DNA of 32,799 nucleotides from positions 1 through 32,799 of the forward strand of contig MGSS01000053.1 of the NCBI GenBank assembly GCA_001798595.1, read 5' to 3'. Origin of the DNA: Deltaproteobacteria bacterium RIFCSPLOWO2_12_FULL_60_19. GTDB lineage: Bacteria > Desulfobacterota > Binatia > UBA9968. The translations under genes were made by a program, and so were the position numbers. Below, in pieces: positions 1 through 7,531 of this stretch (within the stretch, counting starts at the first letter, position 1; each line of letters begins with the position of its first letter). The notes beneath the pieces were generated by a model, which was not told the origin of the DNA, ran no database searches, and was given only the letters and a program-made list of their open reading frames with translations.

Positions 1-76
1 TCACCGTCAACCCAAGCGGTTCAATCACCTGGCGGCGGATTACACCGCCCACGTGCGGGGGATTCTTCATCGCCAT
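1..76 (-). CDS. higA: HigA-type antitoxin, 5' end only (cut by window edge)
   Basis: Only the first 25 codons are present; the gene runs off the left edge. The start ATG (74-76) follows a good GGGAGGT ribosome site. The N-terminus (MAMKNPPHVGG, then IRRQVIEPLGLTV) matches the opening of HigA/VapI-family HTH antitoxins, in which 'NPPHPG..I...EPLGL(S/T)' leads into the helix-turn-helix. It starts 16 nt after the stop of the HigB-like toxin, the usual toxin-first order of higBA operons. The HTH itself is outside the window, so the assignment rests on the N-terminal signature and the neighbour. Confidence 0.8.
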   Translation of the reverse strand, partial: MAMKNPPHVGGVIRRQVIEPLGLTV

Positions 77-92
77 ATTTCAAATACCTCCC

Positions 93-377
93 TTAATGAT
101 AGTCAACCAAATCGACGTCAAATGCGTCACCATTCTCGAACCGGAAGATCACCCGCCAGTTACCGCTAACGGTCACGCTCCAGAAACCTTTCAACTCGCC
201 CTTCAAAGGATGCAGCCGCCAACCCGGAAACAAACCAACCTCCTGCGGCCGGGCGGCTTCGTCGATAGCCAACGGGATGTCGGATATCTTCTCCACCAGC
301 GCAGCCGGAAGCTCCCTTCCCTCCCCTGTTGTGTAGAGCCGCTTTAAGCCCCGATGTCGAATCGAACGAATACTCAT
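93..377 (-). CDS. higB: HigB/RelE-family toxin (mRNA interferase)
   Basis: Predicted ribosome-dependent mRNA endonuclease of the HigB-1/RelE superfamily, 94 aa from the preferred start. The sequence carries the family's hallmarks: an N-terminal 'IRSIRHRGLKRLY' helix, a central 'GWRLHPLKGELKGFWSVTVSGNWR' strand pair and a C-terminal 'VIFRFENGDAFDVDLVDYH', the conserved '(R)LHPLKG...G.WSV.V..NWR..F.F..G.A..V...DYH' pattern. The reading frame stays open to position 410, but the extra 11 residues are not family-like, so the ATG at 375-377 is chosen. It precedes the truncated higA by 16 nt. Both would normally be repressed by HigA binding upstream of this gene. Confidence 0.85.
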   Translation of the reverse strand: MSIRSIRHRGLKRLYTTGEGRELPAALVEKISDIPLAIDEAARPQEVGLFPGWRLHPLKGELKGFWSVTVSGNWRVIFRFENGDAFDVDLVDYH

Positions 378-537
378 CCGAAGAGGATTATCGCCTGTCG
401 TGTGACACACGTCAACCTCTACGGGGTACGGGGTCTAGGTGAGCTGGCCCGGGCCTGACTGTGGACTTATTGCGCTGAACGCGCGGTTGAAATCCCCGGC
501 TCGTGGCGCAAGGCGTTTATCTCCTGACACTTCCACC

Positions 538-555
538 TTTTGAGAATTCTCAAAA
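538..555. promoter_or_regulatory. Perfect 18-bp palindrome, candidate operator or REP arm
   Basis: TTTTGAGAATTCTCAAAA is perfectly self-complementary. It lies in the divergent region between two HTH-antitoxin operons, a natural place for an operator. The following GGTCAGGTCTTGGATCTTGC instead recalls the flanks of RAYT-associated repeats, so a mobile-element origin is equally possible. Confidence 0.4.
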
Positions 556-622
556 CGTAAAAACGAGCAAAGCTTCAGGGTCAGGTCTTGGATCTTGCTT
601 TTATGAGATCGGCGGGAAGCTG

Positions 623-641
623 ACATGGCGACACGCCATGT
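623..641. promoter_or_regulatory. Inverted repeat ahead of RelE/HigA operon
   Basis: ACATGGCG-ACA-CGCCATGT: perfect 8-bp arms around 3 nt, 73 nt upstream of the toxin start at 714. The position fits autoregulatory binding by the HTH antitoxin encoded at 1064-1426. It could also be a chance hairpin. Confidence 0.35.
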
Positions 642-713
642 GAGGGGAAAGGATAAGGGATGAGGGATGGAAACTGAAAGCGGAGGCCACATCAATAATG
701 ATGTTGCTTCGTC

Positions 714-1067
714 ATGGATTTTAGCGTAGAGTTTTTTGAGACAGAGGCGGGGACATGCCCGGTGCGGGAGTTTCTGGACGCGTTGAGGGCCGGCGATCCG
801 GACGACTTCGCGGCGGTGGTCGCCGGTCTGGCGAAACTGCGGAACAGGCAGTATCACCGCGAGCCATTGTCCAAGGCGCTTGGCGGCGGGCTGTTTGAAC
901 TGCGCCACGTCGGCAAGCTCAATACCCGCGTGTTGTGGTTTTTCGCGAAGAATCGCCGGATCGTCGCGGTACACGGCATCCGCAACAAGGGCCAAGCCAT
1001 CCCGGTTCGCGATATCCACACAGCTCTGGAACGGATGCGCGATTGGCGGAAAAGAGTGGAGCGATGA
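714..1067 (+). CDS. RelE/HigB-like toxin, phage Gp49-like (DUF891) type
   Basis: 117 aa. The N-terminus 'VEFFETEAGTCPVREFLDAL' and the core 'LSKALGGGLFELRHVGKLNTRVLWFFAKNRRIVAVHGIRNKGQAIPVRDIHTALERM' are characteristic of the Gp49-like/HigB2 toxin family: '(P)V.EFL..L', 'K.L.(G)GL.ELR', 'R.(L)(Y/W)F....(I)V.LHG..KK.(Q)(K)(T)P..EI..A..R'. It is an expected ribosome-associated mRNA interferase. Its stop overlaps the antitoxin start (ATGA, 1064-1067), so the pair is translationally coupled with the toxin first. This differs in subfamily from the HigB at 93-377. Confidence 0.85.
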   Translation: MDFSVEFFETEAGTCPVREFLDALRAGDPDDFAAVVAGLAKLRNRQYHREPLSKALGGGLFELRHVGKLNTRVLWFFAKNRRIVAVHGIRNKGQAIPVRDIHTALERMRDWRKRVER

Positions 1068-1426
1068 AAAAAACCAATTTCGACCGTTACCTCAAAAAAC
1101 AAATGGAGAACCCGGCGTTTGCCGCCCGCTTTAAACTCGCCGGCGAGGCATGGGACGTGGCGCTGCAAATCGCCGCTCTGCGCGAGCAGGCAGGGCTTTC
1201 CCAGAAGGAGCTTGCGAAGCTGCTGAAAACCTCCCAGCAGCAGGTGAGCCGGCTTGAGTCGCCGGGCTACGAAGGCCACTCGCTAAGTAATTTGCGCCGC
1301 GTCGCCGATGCCCTGCATGCCCGGATCCGCATCGTCTTCGAGCCGGTAAAGACCGGAAACGGGATGAGTGTAGCCGAATCCGCCGCGGCGTACCGCGCCA
1401 AACGCGCCAGAGCCAAACGGACATGA
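1064..1426 (+). CDS. XRE-family HTH antitoxin partner of the upstream toxin
   Basis: 120 aa from the ATG that overlaps the toxin stop. The frame is open further upstream, but that part lies inside the toxin and is rejected. Residues about 38-80 form a standard XRE/Cro helix-turn-helix: 'ALREQAGLSQKELAKLL' followed by recognition helix 'TSQQQVSRLES' and 'SLSNLRRVADAL'. The C-terminus is basic (AKRARAKRT). The expected role is to neutralise the toxin and repress the operon. The preceding N-terminal segment 'NFDRYLKKQMENPAFAARF' is typical of antitoxins paired with Gp49-like toxins. Confidence 0.87.
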   Translation: MKKTNFDRYLKKQMENPAFAARFKLAGEAWDVALQIAALREQAGLSQKELAKLLKTSQQQVSRLESPGYEGHSLSNLRRVADALHARIRIVFEPVKTGNGMSVAESAAAYRAKRARAKRT

Positions 1427-1656
1427 GGCAAACACTGAACAACCTTCGCCGCCTAGCCTCGCGCATTGTCGCTTTGCAGGGGAGGTGGGGAGGTGTCGGG
1501 GAGGTGGCAGGCTTTGCTTATTTGCTTTTTACATATCGTGGATTGAGGCGGCGCCACGGCGCGGAGTTTTACGTAACCTCCACCATCAAATTTCTTGCCT
1601 TTTCGCTGAAAACCCGATAGGTATCCCTCAACTCTGGCAGCCCGCGCACAAAAAAG
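1427..1656. other. Intergenic stretch with short GGGGAGGTG direct repeats
   Basis: No supported gene. Around 1480-1510 the motif GGGGAGGTG recurs three times within 30 nt. No obvious promoter for the downstream SDR gene could be picked out. Confidence 0.4.
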
Positions 1657-2427
1657 ATGGCATTGGCCGGAAAAATCGCCCTGGTTACCGGAGGAGGAAC
1701 CGGCATTGGGAAGGCCATCGCGGAAACGCTGGCCGCAAACGGCGCTCGGGTTGCGATCGCTTCGCGCAACCCCGCGCATTTGAATGGCGCCGGCGAGGCG
1801 CCGGGCAACGGCTCTCTCCTTCCGGTCCGGATGGACATCAGGAAAAAAGAGCAGGTCCGGTCGGGTGTCGCCGAGATTGTGGAGAGTTGGGGGCCGATCG
1901 ATATCCTGGTCAACAATGCCGGCATCGGCGGGATGAACCGGATCGATGACCCGGATGACAGCCGCTGGCACGATATCGTGGAGACCAACCTCACCGGGAC
2001 GTACCAGGTGACTAAGGAAGTCCTCAAGTCGATGAAGGACCATGCCGGCGGCCGGATCGTCAATATCTCCTCGGTGCTGGGCAAGTTCGGCGTCGCGGGT
2101 TATTCGGCCTACTGCGCGACCAAGCACGGCCTGATCGGTTTCACCCGCGCCCTGGCGCTGGAAGTTGTGGGGCGCGGCATCACCGTCAACACGATCTGCC
2201 CCGGCTGGGTCGAGACCGAGATGGCGCGCCAGGGAATCGGCGAGAGCGCGGCGAGTCTGGGAATCACCGTGGAAGATTTCAGGCGGCAGGCGATCCAAGG
2301 CGTGCCGATCCACAGATTCATCGACGCCGGCGAGGTGGCCGGGCTGGTGCTCTATCTTGCGTCGGACAAGGCGTCGGGCATTACCGGACAGGCGATCAAC
2401 ATTTGCGGCGGGCAGACTATGGCGTAG
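1657..2427 (+). CDS. Short-chain dehydrogenase/reductase (FabG/PhaB-like)
   Basis: 256-aa classical SDR, NAD(P)-dependent oxidoreductase. Residues 11-18 form the Rossmann TGxxxGIG motif (TGGGTGIG), residues 86-89 NNAG, and the catalytic set is S139 - Y152 - K156 with normal spacing. The C-terminus ends in the family's 'GITGQAINICGGQTMA'. Length and motifs resemble 3-oxoacyl-ACP reductase, acetoacetyl-CoA reductase and 3-hydroxybutyrate dehydrogenase. Substrate cannot be assigned. No strong ribosome site precedes the ATG, but the start fits the family exactly. A repeat element follows the stop codon directly, separating it from the transketolase genes. Confidence 0.9.
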   Translation: MALAGKIALVTGGGTGIGKAIAETLAANGARVAIASRNPAHLNGAGEAPGNGSLLPVRMDIRKKEQVRSGVAEIVESWGPIDILVNNAGIGGMNRIDDPDDSRWHDIVETNLTGTYQVTKEVLKSMKDHAGGRIVNISSVLGKFGVAGYSAYCATKHGLIGFTRALALEVVGRGITVNTICPGWVETEMARQGIGESAASLGITVEDFRRQAIQGVPIHRFIDAGEVAGLVLYLASDKASGITGQAINICGGQTMA

Positions 2428-2608
2428 CAGGCCGCTGAAAAAGGCTCATCTGCCATAGCCTGCCACTGGCAGGCGTCGTAATAGCTGCGCTTGGCCCGGC
2501 TAGTCGAACGCCCGCCAGCGGCGGGCTAGGGCGTCAACGTACTAGAAAGTACGCCTCCGCTCGCGGACCTTCGCGCGCCTTGCATCTGAGACCTTTTTGA
2601 CCGGCCTG
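2428..2608. repeat. MITE/REP-like element with ~26-bp imperfect terminal inverted repeats
   Basis: The left end CAGGCCGCTGAAAAAGG (2428-2444) matches the reverse complement of the right end, CAGGCCGGTCAAAAAGG (2608-2592), at 14 of 17 positions, and similarity continues for about 9 more bases. Inside are three further hairpins: CCTGCC-ACT-GGCAGG (2459-2473), GCCCGCC-AGC-GGCGGGC (2510-2526) and GTACT-AGAA-AGTAC (2539-2552). There is no coding potential. It starts right after the SDR stop codon and looks like a small non-autonomous repeat. I recall closely similar 'GCCGCTGAAAAAGG' repeats from other uncultured bacterial genomes. Confidence 0.65.
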
Positions 2609-2636
2609 CCGGGAAGCAGGAATTAGGGATCGGGAT

Positions 2637-3455
2637 ATGGAAATTGAGAAACTGAAAGCGATTGCGAAGGAAATGCGGGTGGACATCATCCGCATGTTGA
2701 CCGAGGCCGGCTCGGGCCATCCCGGCGGATCGCTCTCCTGCATCGATATTATCGTCACGCTCTTTTTTTCGAAGCTGCGTTACAAACCGGACGATCCCAA
2801 CTGGGCGGACCGCGACCGCTTCGTGCTGTCCAAAGGCCACTGCGTGCCGGCGCTTTACGCCGTGCTCGCCAAGCTGGGAACGCTCCCGCACGATGAATTG
2901 CTGAGTCTGAGAAAACTCAACAGCCGCATGCAGGGCCACCCCGATCGCAGCCGCACCCCGGGCATCGAAGCCTCGACCGGATCGCTCGGCCAGGGGCTGT
3001 CCGTTGCCCTCGGCATGGCGATGGCCGGCAAGACGATGAAAAAGGATTATCGCGTTTACTGCATGATCAGCGACGGCGAATCCCAGGCGGGCCAGGTTTG
3101 GGAGGCCGCGATGGCCGCGCCGAAGTTCAAGCTCGACAATCTCTGCGTGCTGCTCGATTACAACAAGATCCAACTGAGCGGGGCCGTGCGGGACATCATG
3201 AATCTGGAGCCGCTGGCGGAGAAATGGCGCGCTTTTAACTGGAACGTCATGGAGATCGACGGCCACGACTTCGGCGCGATCCTCAAAGCGCTGAACGACG
3301 CCGAGAAGGTGAAAGACAAGCCGACGTTGATTTTGTGCCACACGATCAAGGGCAAAGGCGTCTCCTTCATGGAGGGCAAGTGGGAGTGGCACGGCAAGTC
3401 GCCGAATCGAGAGGAAGGAGAGCGGGCGGTTCAGGAGATCCTCGCGCGAAACTGA
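2637..3455 (+). CDS. Transketolase, N-terminal (TPP-binding) subunit
   Basis: 272 aa, the size of the N-terminal half of transketolase when split into two polypeptides. Visible features are GSGHPGGS (25-32), SKGH (65-68), the substrate/cofactor loop ASTGSLGQGLSVA (112-124), and the TPP/Mg motif beginning SDGESQ (145) and ending at N176. With the next gene it would transfer two-carbon units between ketoses and aldoses in the non-oxidative pentose phosphate pathway. Split transketolases are common in archaea and many bacteria and can act on other substrates. The start is the ATG at 2637; the ribosome site is weak. Confidence 0.92.
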   Translation: MEIEKLKAIAKEMRVDIIRMLTEAGSGHPGGSLSCIDIIVTLFFSKLRYKPDDPNWADRDRFVLSKGHCVPALYAVLAKLGTLPHDELLSLRKLNSRMQGHPDRSRTPGIEASTGSLGQGLSVALGMAMAGKTMKKDYRVYCMISDGESQAGQVWEAAMAAPKFKLDNLCVLLDYNKIQLSGAVRDIMNLEPLAEKWRAFNWNVMEIDGHDFGAILKALNDAEKVKDKPTLILCHTIKGKGVSFMEGKWEWHGKSPNREEGERAVQEILARN

Positions 3456-3535
3456 TGCCGTTGCTCGTGTTCGTGGTTCGTGTCCGCAAACGAGCACGAT
3501 AACCGAGCACGACCACGGTTGTTGATAGGAAAACT

Positions 3536-4462
3536 ATGGCAGGAAAAGCGACACGCACGGCGTTTGGCGAGACCCTGGCTCGATTGGGCGCGGAAAATCC
3601 GCGCATCGTGGTCCTCGACGCCGACCTCAGCAAATCCACGATGAGCGATTTCTTCGCCAGCAAATTCCCCGATCGCTTTTTCGACATGGGGATCGCCGAG
3701 GGCAACATGGTCGGCGCGGGCGCGGGCATGGCGCTCGCCGGCATGATTCCGTTCATTTGCAGCTTTGCAACCTTCGTGGTCGGCCGCTTCGAGCAAATCC
3801 GCATGTCGGTGGGGTACAGCCGCGCCAACGTCAAGATCGTCGGCACCCACTGCGGCATCGGCATCGGCCCCGACGGCTACAGCCAGATGGCGCTGGAAGA
3901 CATCGCGCTGATGCGCAGCCTCCCCAACATGGCCGTCGTTCAGCCGGGAGACGCCATCGAGGCCGAAAGGGCCGTGGAATACATCGCGCGCCACGACGGC
4001 CCGGTCTTTCTCCGCCTGACGCGGCAGAATCTGAACGACGTCAATCCGCCCGATTATAAATTCGAGTTCGGCAAGGGCGTCGTCCTTCGCCCAGGGCGCG
4101 ACATGACGATCATGGCGACCGGAGGAGTGGTGGGCAACGCGCTCAAGGCGGCGGCGCTGCTCGCCCAGAAACAGGTGGACGCCCAGGTCGTCAATATCCA
4201 CACGATCAAGCCGATCGACCGCGACTTGATCGGTCGCGTCGCCTACTCTCAGGGAAAAATTCTCACGGTGGAGGATCATGGGATCGTCGGCGGCCTCGGC
4301 AGCGCCGTCGCCGAAGTCGTCGCCGAGCTGGGACGCGGCCGCGTGAAGCGGGTCGCGGTGGAAGATTACGCCGAGTCCGGCGACCCCGACGGCCTCTACA
4401 AAAAATACGGGCTTTCGGAAGACAACATCGCGGCAAAAGCGCTGGAGCTGCTGCACGACTGA
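3536..4462 (+). CDS. Transketolase, C-terminal (pyrimidine-binding) subunit
   Basis: 308 aa, the partner half of the split transketolase. It carries the pyrimidine-binding domain, with the conserved 'FFDMGIAEGNMVGAGAGMALAG' glutamate loop (activating Glu) and 'GPDGYSQMALEDIALMRSLPNM', followed by the transketolase C-terminal domain ('TVEDHGIVGGLGSAVAEV', 'YAESGDPDGLYKKYGL'). AGGAAA lies 3 nt before the ATG. The 80-nt gap after the N-terminal subunit contains an imperfect repeated CGAGCACGA motif but no gene. The same architecture occurs in DXS and pyruvate dehydrogenase E1-beta, but the neighbouring N-half is transketolase-like. Confidence 0.92.
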   Translation: MAGKATRTAFGETLARLGAENPRIVVLDADLSKSTMSDFFASKFPDRFFDMGIAEGNMVGAGAGMALAGMIPFICSFATFVVGRFEQIRMSVGYSRANVKIVGTHCGIGIGPDGYSQMALEDIALMRSLPNMAVVQPGDAIEAERAVEYIARHDGPVFLRLTRQNLNDVNPPDYKFEFGKGVVLRPGRDMTIMATGGVVGNALKAAALLAQKQVDAQVVNIHTIKPIDRDLIGRVAYSQGKILTVEDHGIVGGLGSAVAEVVAELGRGRVKRVAVEDYAESGDPDGLYKKYGLSEDNIAAKALELLHD

Positions 4463-4517
4463 GTCCCTTCTTATCGGCCTCGCATCTCCGTTTGCCTCAA
4501 TTTTGGAGAAACTTCCG

Positions 4518-6041
4518 GTGACACGCGCGCCTCTTGAAGTCCGCAGTCCCGCAACCGGAGAGATCATCTCCACCCTGCCGGTCGCCACGCCCGAACAGGT
4601 CACACAGGCCGCGGCAGCCGCCCGCGCCGCCCAGCACGTCTGGAGGGAGCGCACCTTTGATGAGAGAGCGAAGCTCCTCTACCGCTTTCGCGATATCCTG
4701 CTTGATAATCAAGACAAGATCGCCGACGTAGTAGCCTCGGAGACCGGGAAGCCACGAGCGGAAGTTTTCAGCAACGAGTTGTTCTACCTCTACGACGCCA
4801 TCGGCTTCTGGGCCAAGAAATCGGCCAAGTACCTCAGACCGGAAAAAATCCGGCCGCATCTTTTAAAAAGCAAAAAGGTCGTCTCGACCTACGGGCCGCT
4901 CGGCGTGGTCGGAGTCATCAGCCCGTGGAACTTCCCTCTCGTCCTGACGGTCGGCGAAGCGATCCCCGCGCTGATGGCCGGCAACGCGGTCATCGTCAAG
5001 CCCTCGGAGCTGACGCCGCTGTCGGCCCTGTTGGGCGCTGAGCTTGCGCGGCAGGCGGGCTTTCCCGATTACCTTCTACAGGTGCTGATCGGCTACGGCG
5101 ACGTTGCCGAGCTGCTGATCGACCAGGCGGATATGATCTCGTTTACCGGCAGCGTGGAAACGGGAAAGAAGGTGGCGCGGCGCGCGGTGGAGCGGTTGAT
5201 TCCGGTGAGCCTGGAGCTTGGCGGCAAGGATCCGATGATCGTCCTCGAGGATTCCGACCTGGAGCGCGCCGCCAACGCCTGCGTCTGGGGCGCGCTGATG
5301 AACTCCGGGCAGGTCTGCACCTCGATTGAGCGCGTTTACGTGGAGGCGCCGGTTTATCAAAACTTCGTCGACCTGGTGGTGAGTCGCGTGCGCGCGCTGC
5401 GCCAGGGGCCGAGCGACGGCGAAGTCGAGCTGGGCAGCATGACTTCCGAGACGCAGATCAACAAGGTCGAAGCGCAGGTCGAAGACGCGGTGAAAAAAGG
5501 CGCGAACGTGCTGTGCGGCGGGCGCAGAAACCCGAACTATACCGGACTGTATTACGAGCCGACGGTTTTGGTGGATGTCCACCACGACATGGAGATCATG
5601 CGGGATGAGACCTTCGGCCCGATCATTCCCATCATGAAGGTGACGGACGCCGAAGAGGCCTTGCGCCTGGCCAACGATTCCCGCTACGGCCTGGACGGGA
5701 GCATCTTCACGCGGGATCGGGAGCTCGCCTGGAAGATGGCGGACAAGATCGAGGCGGGATCGGTCTGCATCAACGACAGCCTGGTGAACTTCGTGATCCC
5801 CGACGCGCCGATGGGCGGGATGAAAGAGAGCGGCATCGGCCGGCGCCACGGCGCCGAAGGCATCCGCAAATACTGCCGACAAAAGACCATCGTGGCGGAC
5901 CGCTTCGGCTTGAAGCGTGAGTTCGCCTGGTTTCCAAACACGAAGCGGACGACGGATTTCCTTCGCACGGGATTCAGGCTGCTTTACCGCTCGGGCTGGA
6001 AAAACAAGCTCTTTGCCATAAGGCGCAGCGATCGGGGCTGA
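4518..6041 (+). CDS. NAD(P)-dependent aldehyde dehydrogenase
   Basis: About 507 aa, ALDH superfamily; oxidises an aldehyde to the carboxylate (or acyl product) with NAD(P). Motifs, counted from the GTG start: PWNFP (~136-140), the Rossmann 'FTGSVETGKKV' (~209-219), catalytic base in LELGGKDP (E233), and nucleophile in NSGQVCTS (C267). The C-terminal extension 'FLRTGFRLLYRSGWKNKLF' goes beyond the core. The GTG at 4518 is chosen because GGAGA lies about 9 nt upstream; a TTG at 4503 would add five residues. The adjacent transketolase and UbiD genes suggest carbon-compound catabolism, but the substrate is not evident. Succinate-semialdehyde or aryl-aldehyde dehydrogenase subfamilies are possible. 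Confidence 0.9.
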   Translation: MTRAPLEVRSPATGEIISTLPVATPEQVTQAAAAARAAQHVWRERTFDERAKLLYRFRDILLDNQDKIADVVASETGKPRAEVFSNELFYLYDAIGFWAKKSAKYLRPEKIRPHLLKSKKVVSTYGPLGVVGVISPWNFPLVLTVGEAIPALMAGNAVIVKPSELTPLSALLGAELARQAGFPDYLLQVLIGYGDVAELLIDQADMISFTGSVETGKKVARRAVERLIPVSLELGGKDPMIVLEDSDLERAANACVWGALMNSGQVCTSIERVYVEAPVYQNFVDLVVSRVRALRQGPSDGEVELGSMTSETQINKVEAQVEDAVKKGANVLCGGRRNPNYTGLYYEPTVLVDVHHDMEIMRDETFGPIIPIMKVTDAEEALRLANDSRYGLDGSIFTRDRELAWKMADKIEAGSVCINDSLVNFVIPDAPMGGMKESGIGRRHGAEGIRKYCRQKTIVADRFGLKREFAWFPNTKRTTDFLRTGFRLLYRSGWKNKLFAIRRSDRG

Positions 6042-6135
6042 CGTTTCGCCGCGTGTTTCTCGCTGCGGGAACGCTATTGACTTACGCCTCAAGAGGATAG
6101 AAATTGAGAGAATATTTTACTGAAGGAGACCGCAC

Positions 6136-7512
6136 ATGAGCAAAAATCTACAGGCATTCATCGCTCGCGCAGAAGAGCGAAGACCCGGATCGGTGATTCG
6201 CGTAAAGGATCGGATCGACGCCAACCGGCACGAGACCATCGCCTATCTGAAGCACCTCGACATGAGGGGCGAGCGCAAGATGGTTCTGTTCGAGAATGTC
6301 CCCAGCTTCAACGGCGAGCAGTCGCAGTTCTCGCTCTTCTACAATCCCTGGGTGACGCGCCAGTTCTGCGCCGACCAGCTCGATATGGGAGAGCTTAAAT
6401 CGAACATGGAGCTGAGCCTCGAAGTGGCCAGGCGCGAGCTGCAAAAGGGCGAGCTGGAGACCGTCCCGTCGAGCCGGGCGCCCTGCAAAGAAGTGGTGCT
6501 GAAAGGCGCCAAGGCCGACCTGAGGACGCTCCCCATTTCCATGCACCAGAAGGACGACGTCGGCGCGTATCTCACGATGACCTGCATCATGAAGAGCATC
6601 GACCGCGGATTTTACGACATCACCTTCACCAAGAATATGTATTATGCGCCGCAGCGGATGAGCTTCTCCGCGCATGCCCATCATCACCTCGAAGCCATGA
6701 CGACGGAATATGAGAAGGCGGGGCGGCGCGCTCCGGTGATCGTCGTCCTGGGCCACCACCCGGCTTTTTATCTCTCCAGTTGTTGCATGACCCCCTTCGG
6801 CAACAACGACTACGCGACCGCGGCGGCCTTCCTCGGGGAGCCGCTGCGCTTGACGCCGTCGGAGACCTGGGGCGAGGACTTTCTCGTGCCGGCGGACGCC
6901 GAGGTCGTGATCGAGGGGGAGGTCCCGCCGCATGTCCGCGAATCGCAGAACCCATTCGGTGAGATCCTCGGCTACTACCAGCTCGAGATGAAGGTGCCGG
7001 TGGTCGAGGTCGCGGCGATCACGCACCGCAAAAAAGCGATCGTTCAAGACTTCTGGCCCGGACAGATGGACCACTGGAACCTCGGAGGGATTCCCAAAGA
7101 GGGCAGCGTTTACAACGTGATCAAGAAAAACGTCCCCGGTATCCGGGCGATTCATCTGCCGGCGTCCGGCTGCGGGCGGCTCATCTGCTACATCTCGATC
7201 AAGAAAGAATTCATCAACGACCCGAACAAAGCCGCGATGCAGGCGTTCGTCGAGATGCCGAATCTGAAGCTCTGCGTGGTGGTGGACGAGGATGTCGACG
7301 TCTTCAACGAGCGCGAAGTGATGTGGGCGGTCAGCACCCGAACCCACTGGGACAAAGACATCGAGATTATTCACAAGGTCCAAAGCTTTCGCGGCTGGCT
7401 GGGCGATACGGTGGCGATGATCGACGCGACCAAGCCGCTGAATGGCGAGTTCCCCAAGCGCAACGAAGTTTCCGAAGAGGCGATGGAGCGCGTCAAGCGG
7501 TTTTTCAAGTAG
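6136..7512 (+). CDS. UbiD-family (prenylated-FMN) decarboxylase
   Basis: 458 aa, within the usual range for UbiD/FDC enzymes. These use prenyl-FMN made by UbiX to (de)carboxylate aromatic or unsaturated acids. Recognisable parts are the N-terminal 'ENVPSFNG' region, 'VVLGHHPAFYLSSC', 'AEVVIEGEVPPHVRESQNPFGEILGYYQ' (contains the conserved glutamate-rich active-site segment) and the C-terminal 'DATKPLNGEFPK' typical of the family. GAAGGAGA precedes the ATG by 7 nt. No ubiX partner is in the window. The substrate is not evident; a ubiquinone-pathway role is not supported because no other ubi genes are nearby. It ends 19 nt before purC, suggesting co-transcription. Confidence 0.92.
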   Translation: MSKNLQAFIARAEERRPGSVIRVKDRIDANRHETIAYLKHLDMRGERKMVLFENVPSFNGEQSQFSLFYNPWVTRQFCADQLDMGELKSNMELSLEVARRELQKGELETVPSSRAPCKEVVLKGAKADLRTLPISMHQKDDVGAYLTMTCIMKSIDRGFYDITFTKNMYYAPQRMSFSAHAHHHLEAMTTEYEKAGRRAPVIVVLGHHPAFYLSSCCMTPFGNNDYATAAAFLGEPLRLTPSETWGEDFLVPADAEVVIEGEVPPHVRESQNPFGEILGYYQLEMKVPVVEVAAITHRKKAIVQDFWPGQMDHWNLGGIPKEGSVYNVIKKNVPGIRAIHLPASGCGRLICYISIKKEFINDPNKAAMQAFVEMPNLKLCVVVDEDVDVFNEREVMWAVSTRTHWDKDIEIIHKVQSFRGWLGDTVAMIDATKPLNGEFPKRNEVSEEAMERVKRFFK

Positions 7513-7531
7513 CCCGCTCAGGGATAAAGAA

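Larger units (their letters stand above)
411..713. other. Divergent intergenic region between two toxin-antitoxin modules
   Basis: No convincing gene. It separates the minus-strand higBA from the plus-strand RelE/HigA pair. It contains a perfect 18-bp palindrome (538-555), a stretch GGGTCAGGTCTTGGATCTTGC (from 579) that resembles sequence often found beside REP/RAYT-type elements, and a second inverted repeat (623-641). Long open frames on the minus strand here are shadows. Confidence 0.6.

Noticed and set aside
435-1019. 194-aa minus-strand open frame opposite the RelE-like toxin
   Set aside because: It lies antisense to a well-supported toxin gene and has no family resemblance; it is a GC-rich shadow.
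6076-6104. TTGACT...TAGAAA promoter upstream of ubiD
   Set aside because: The spacer of about 15 nt is short and the -10 is poor; the gene may equally be read through from the aldehyde dehydrogenase gene.
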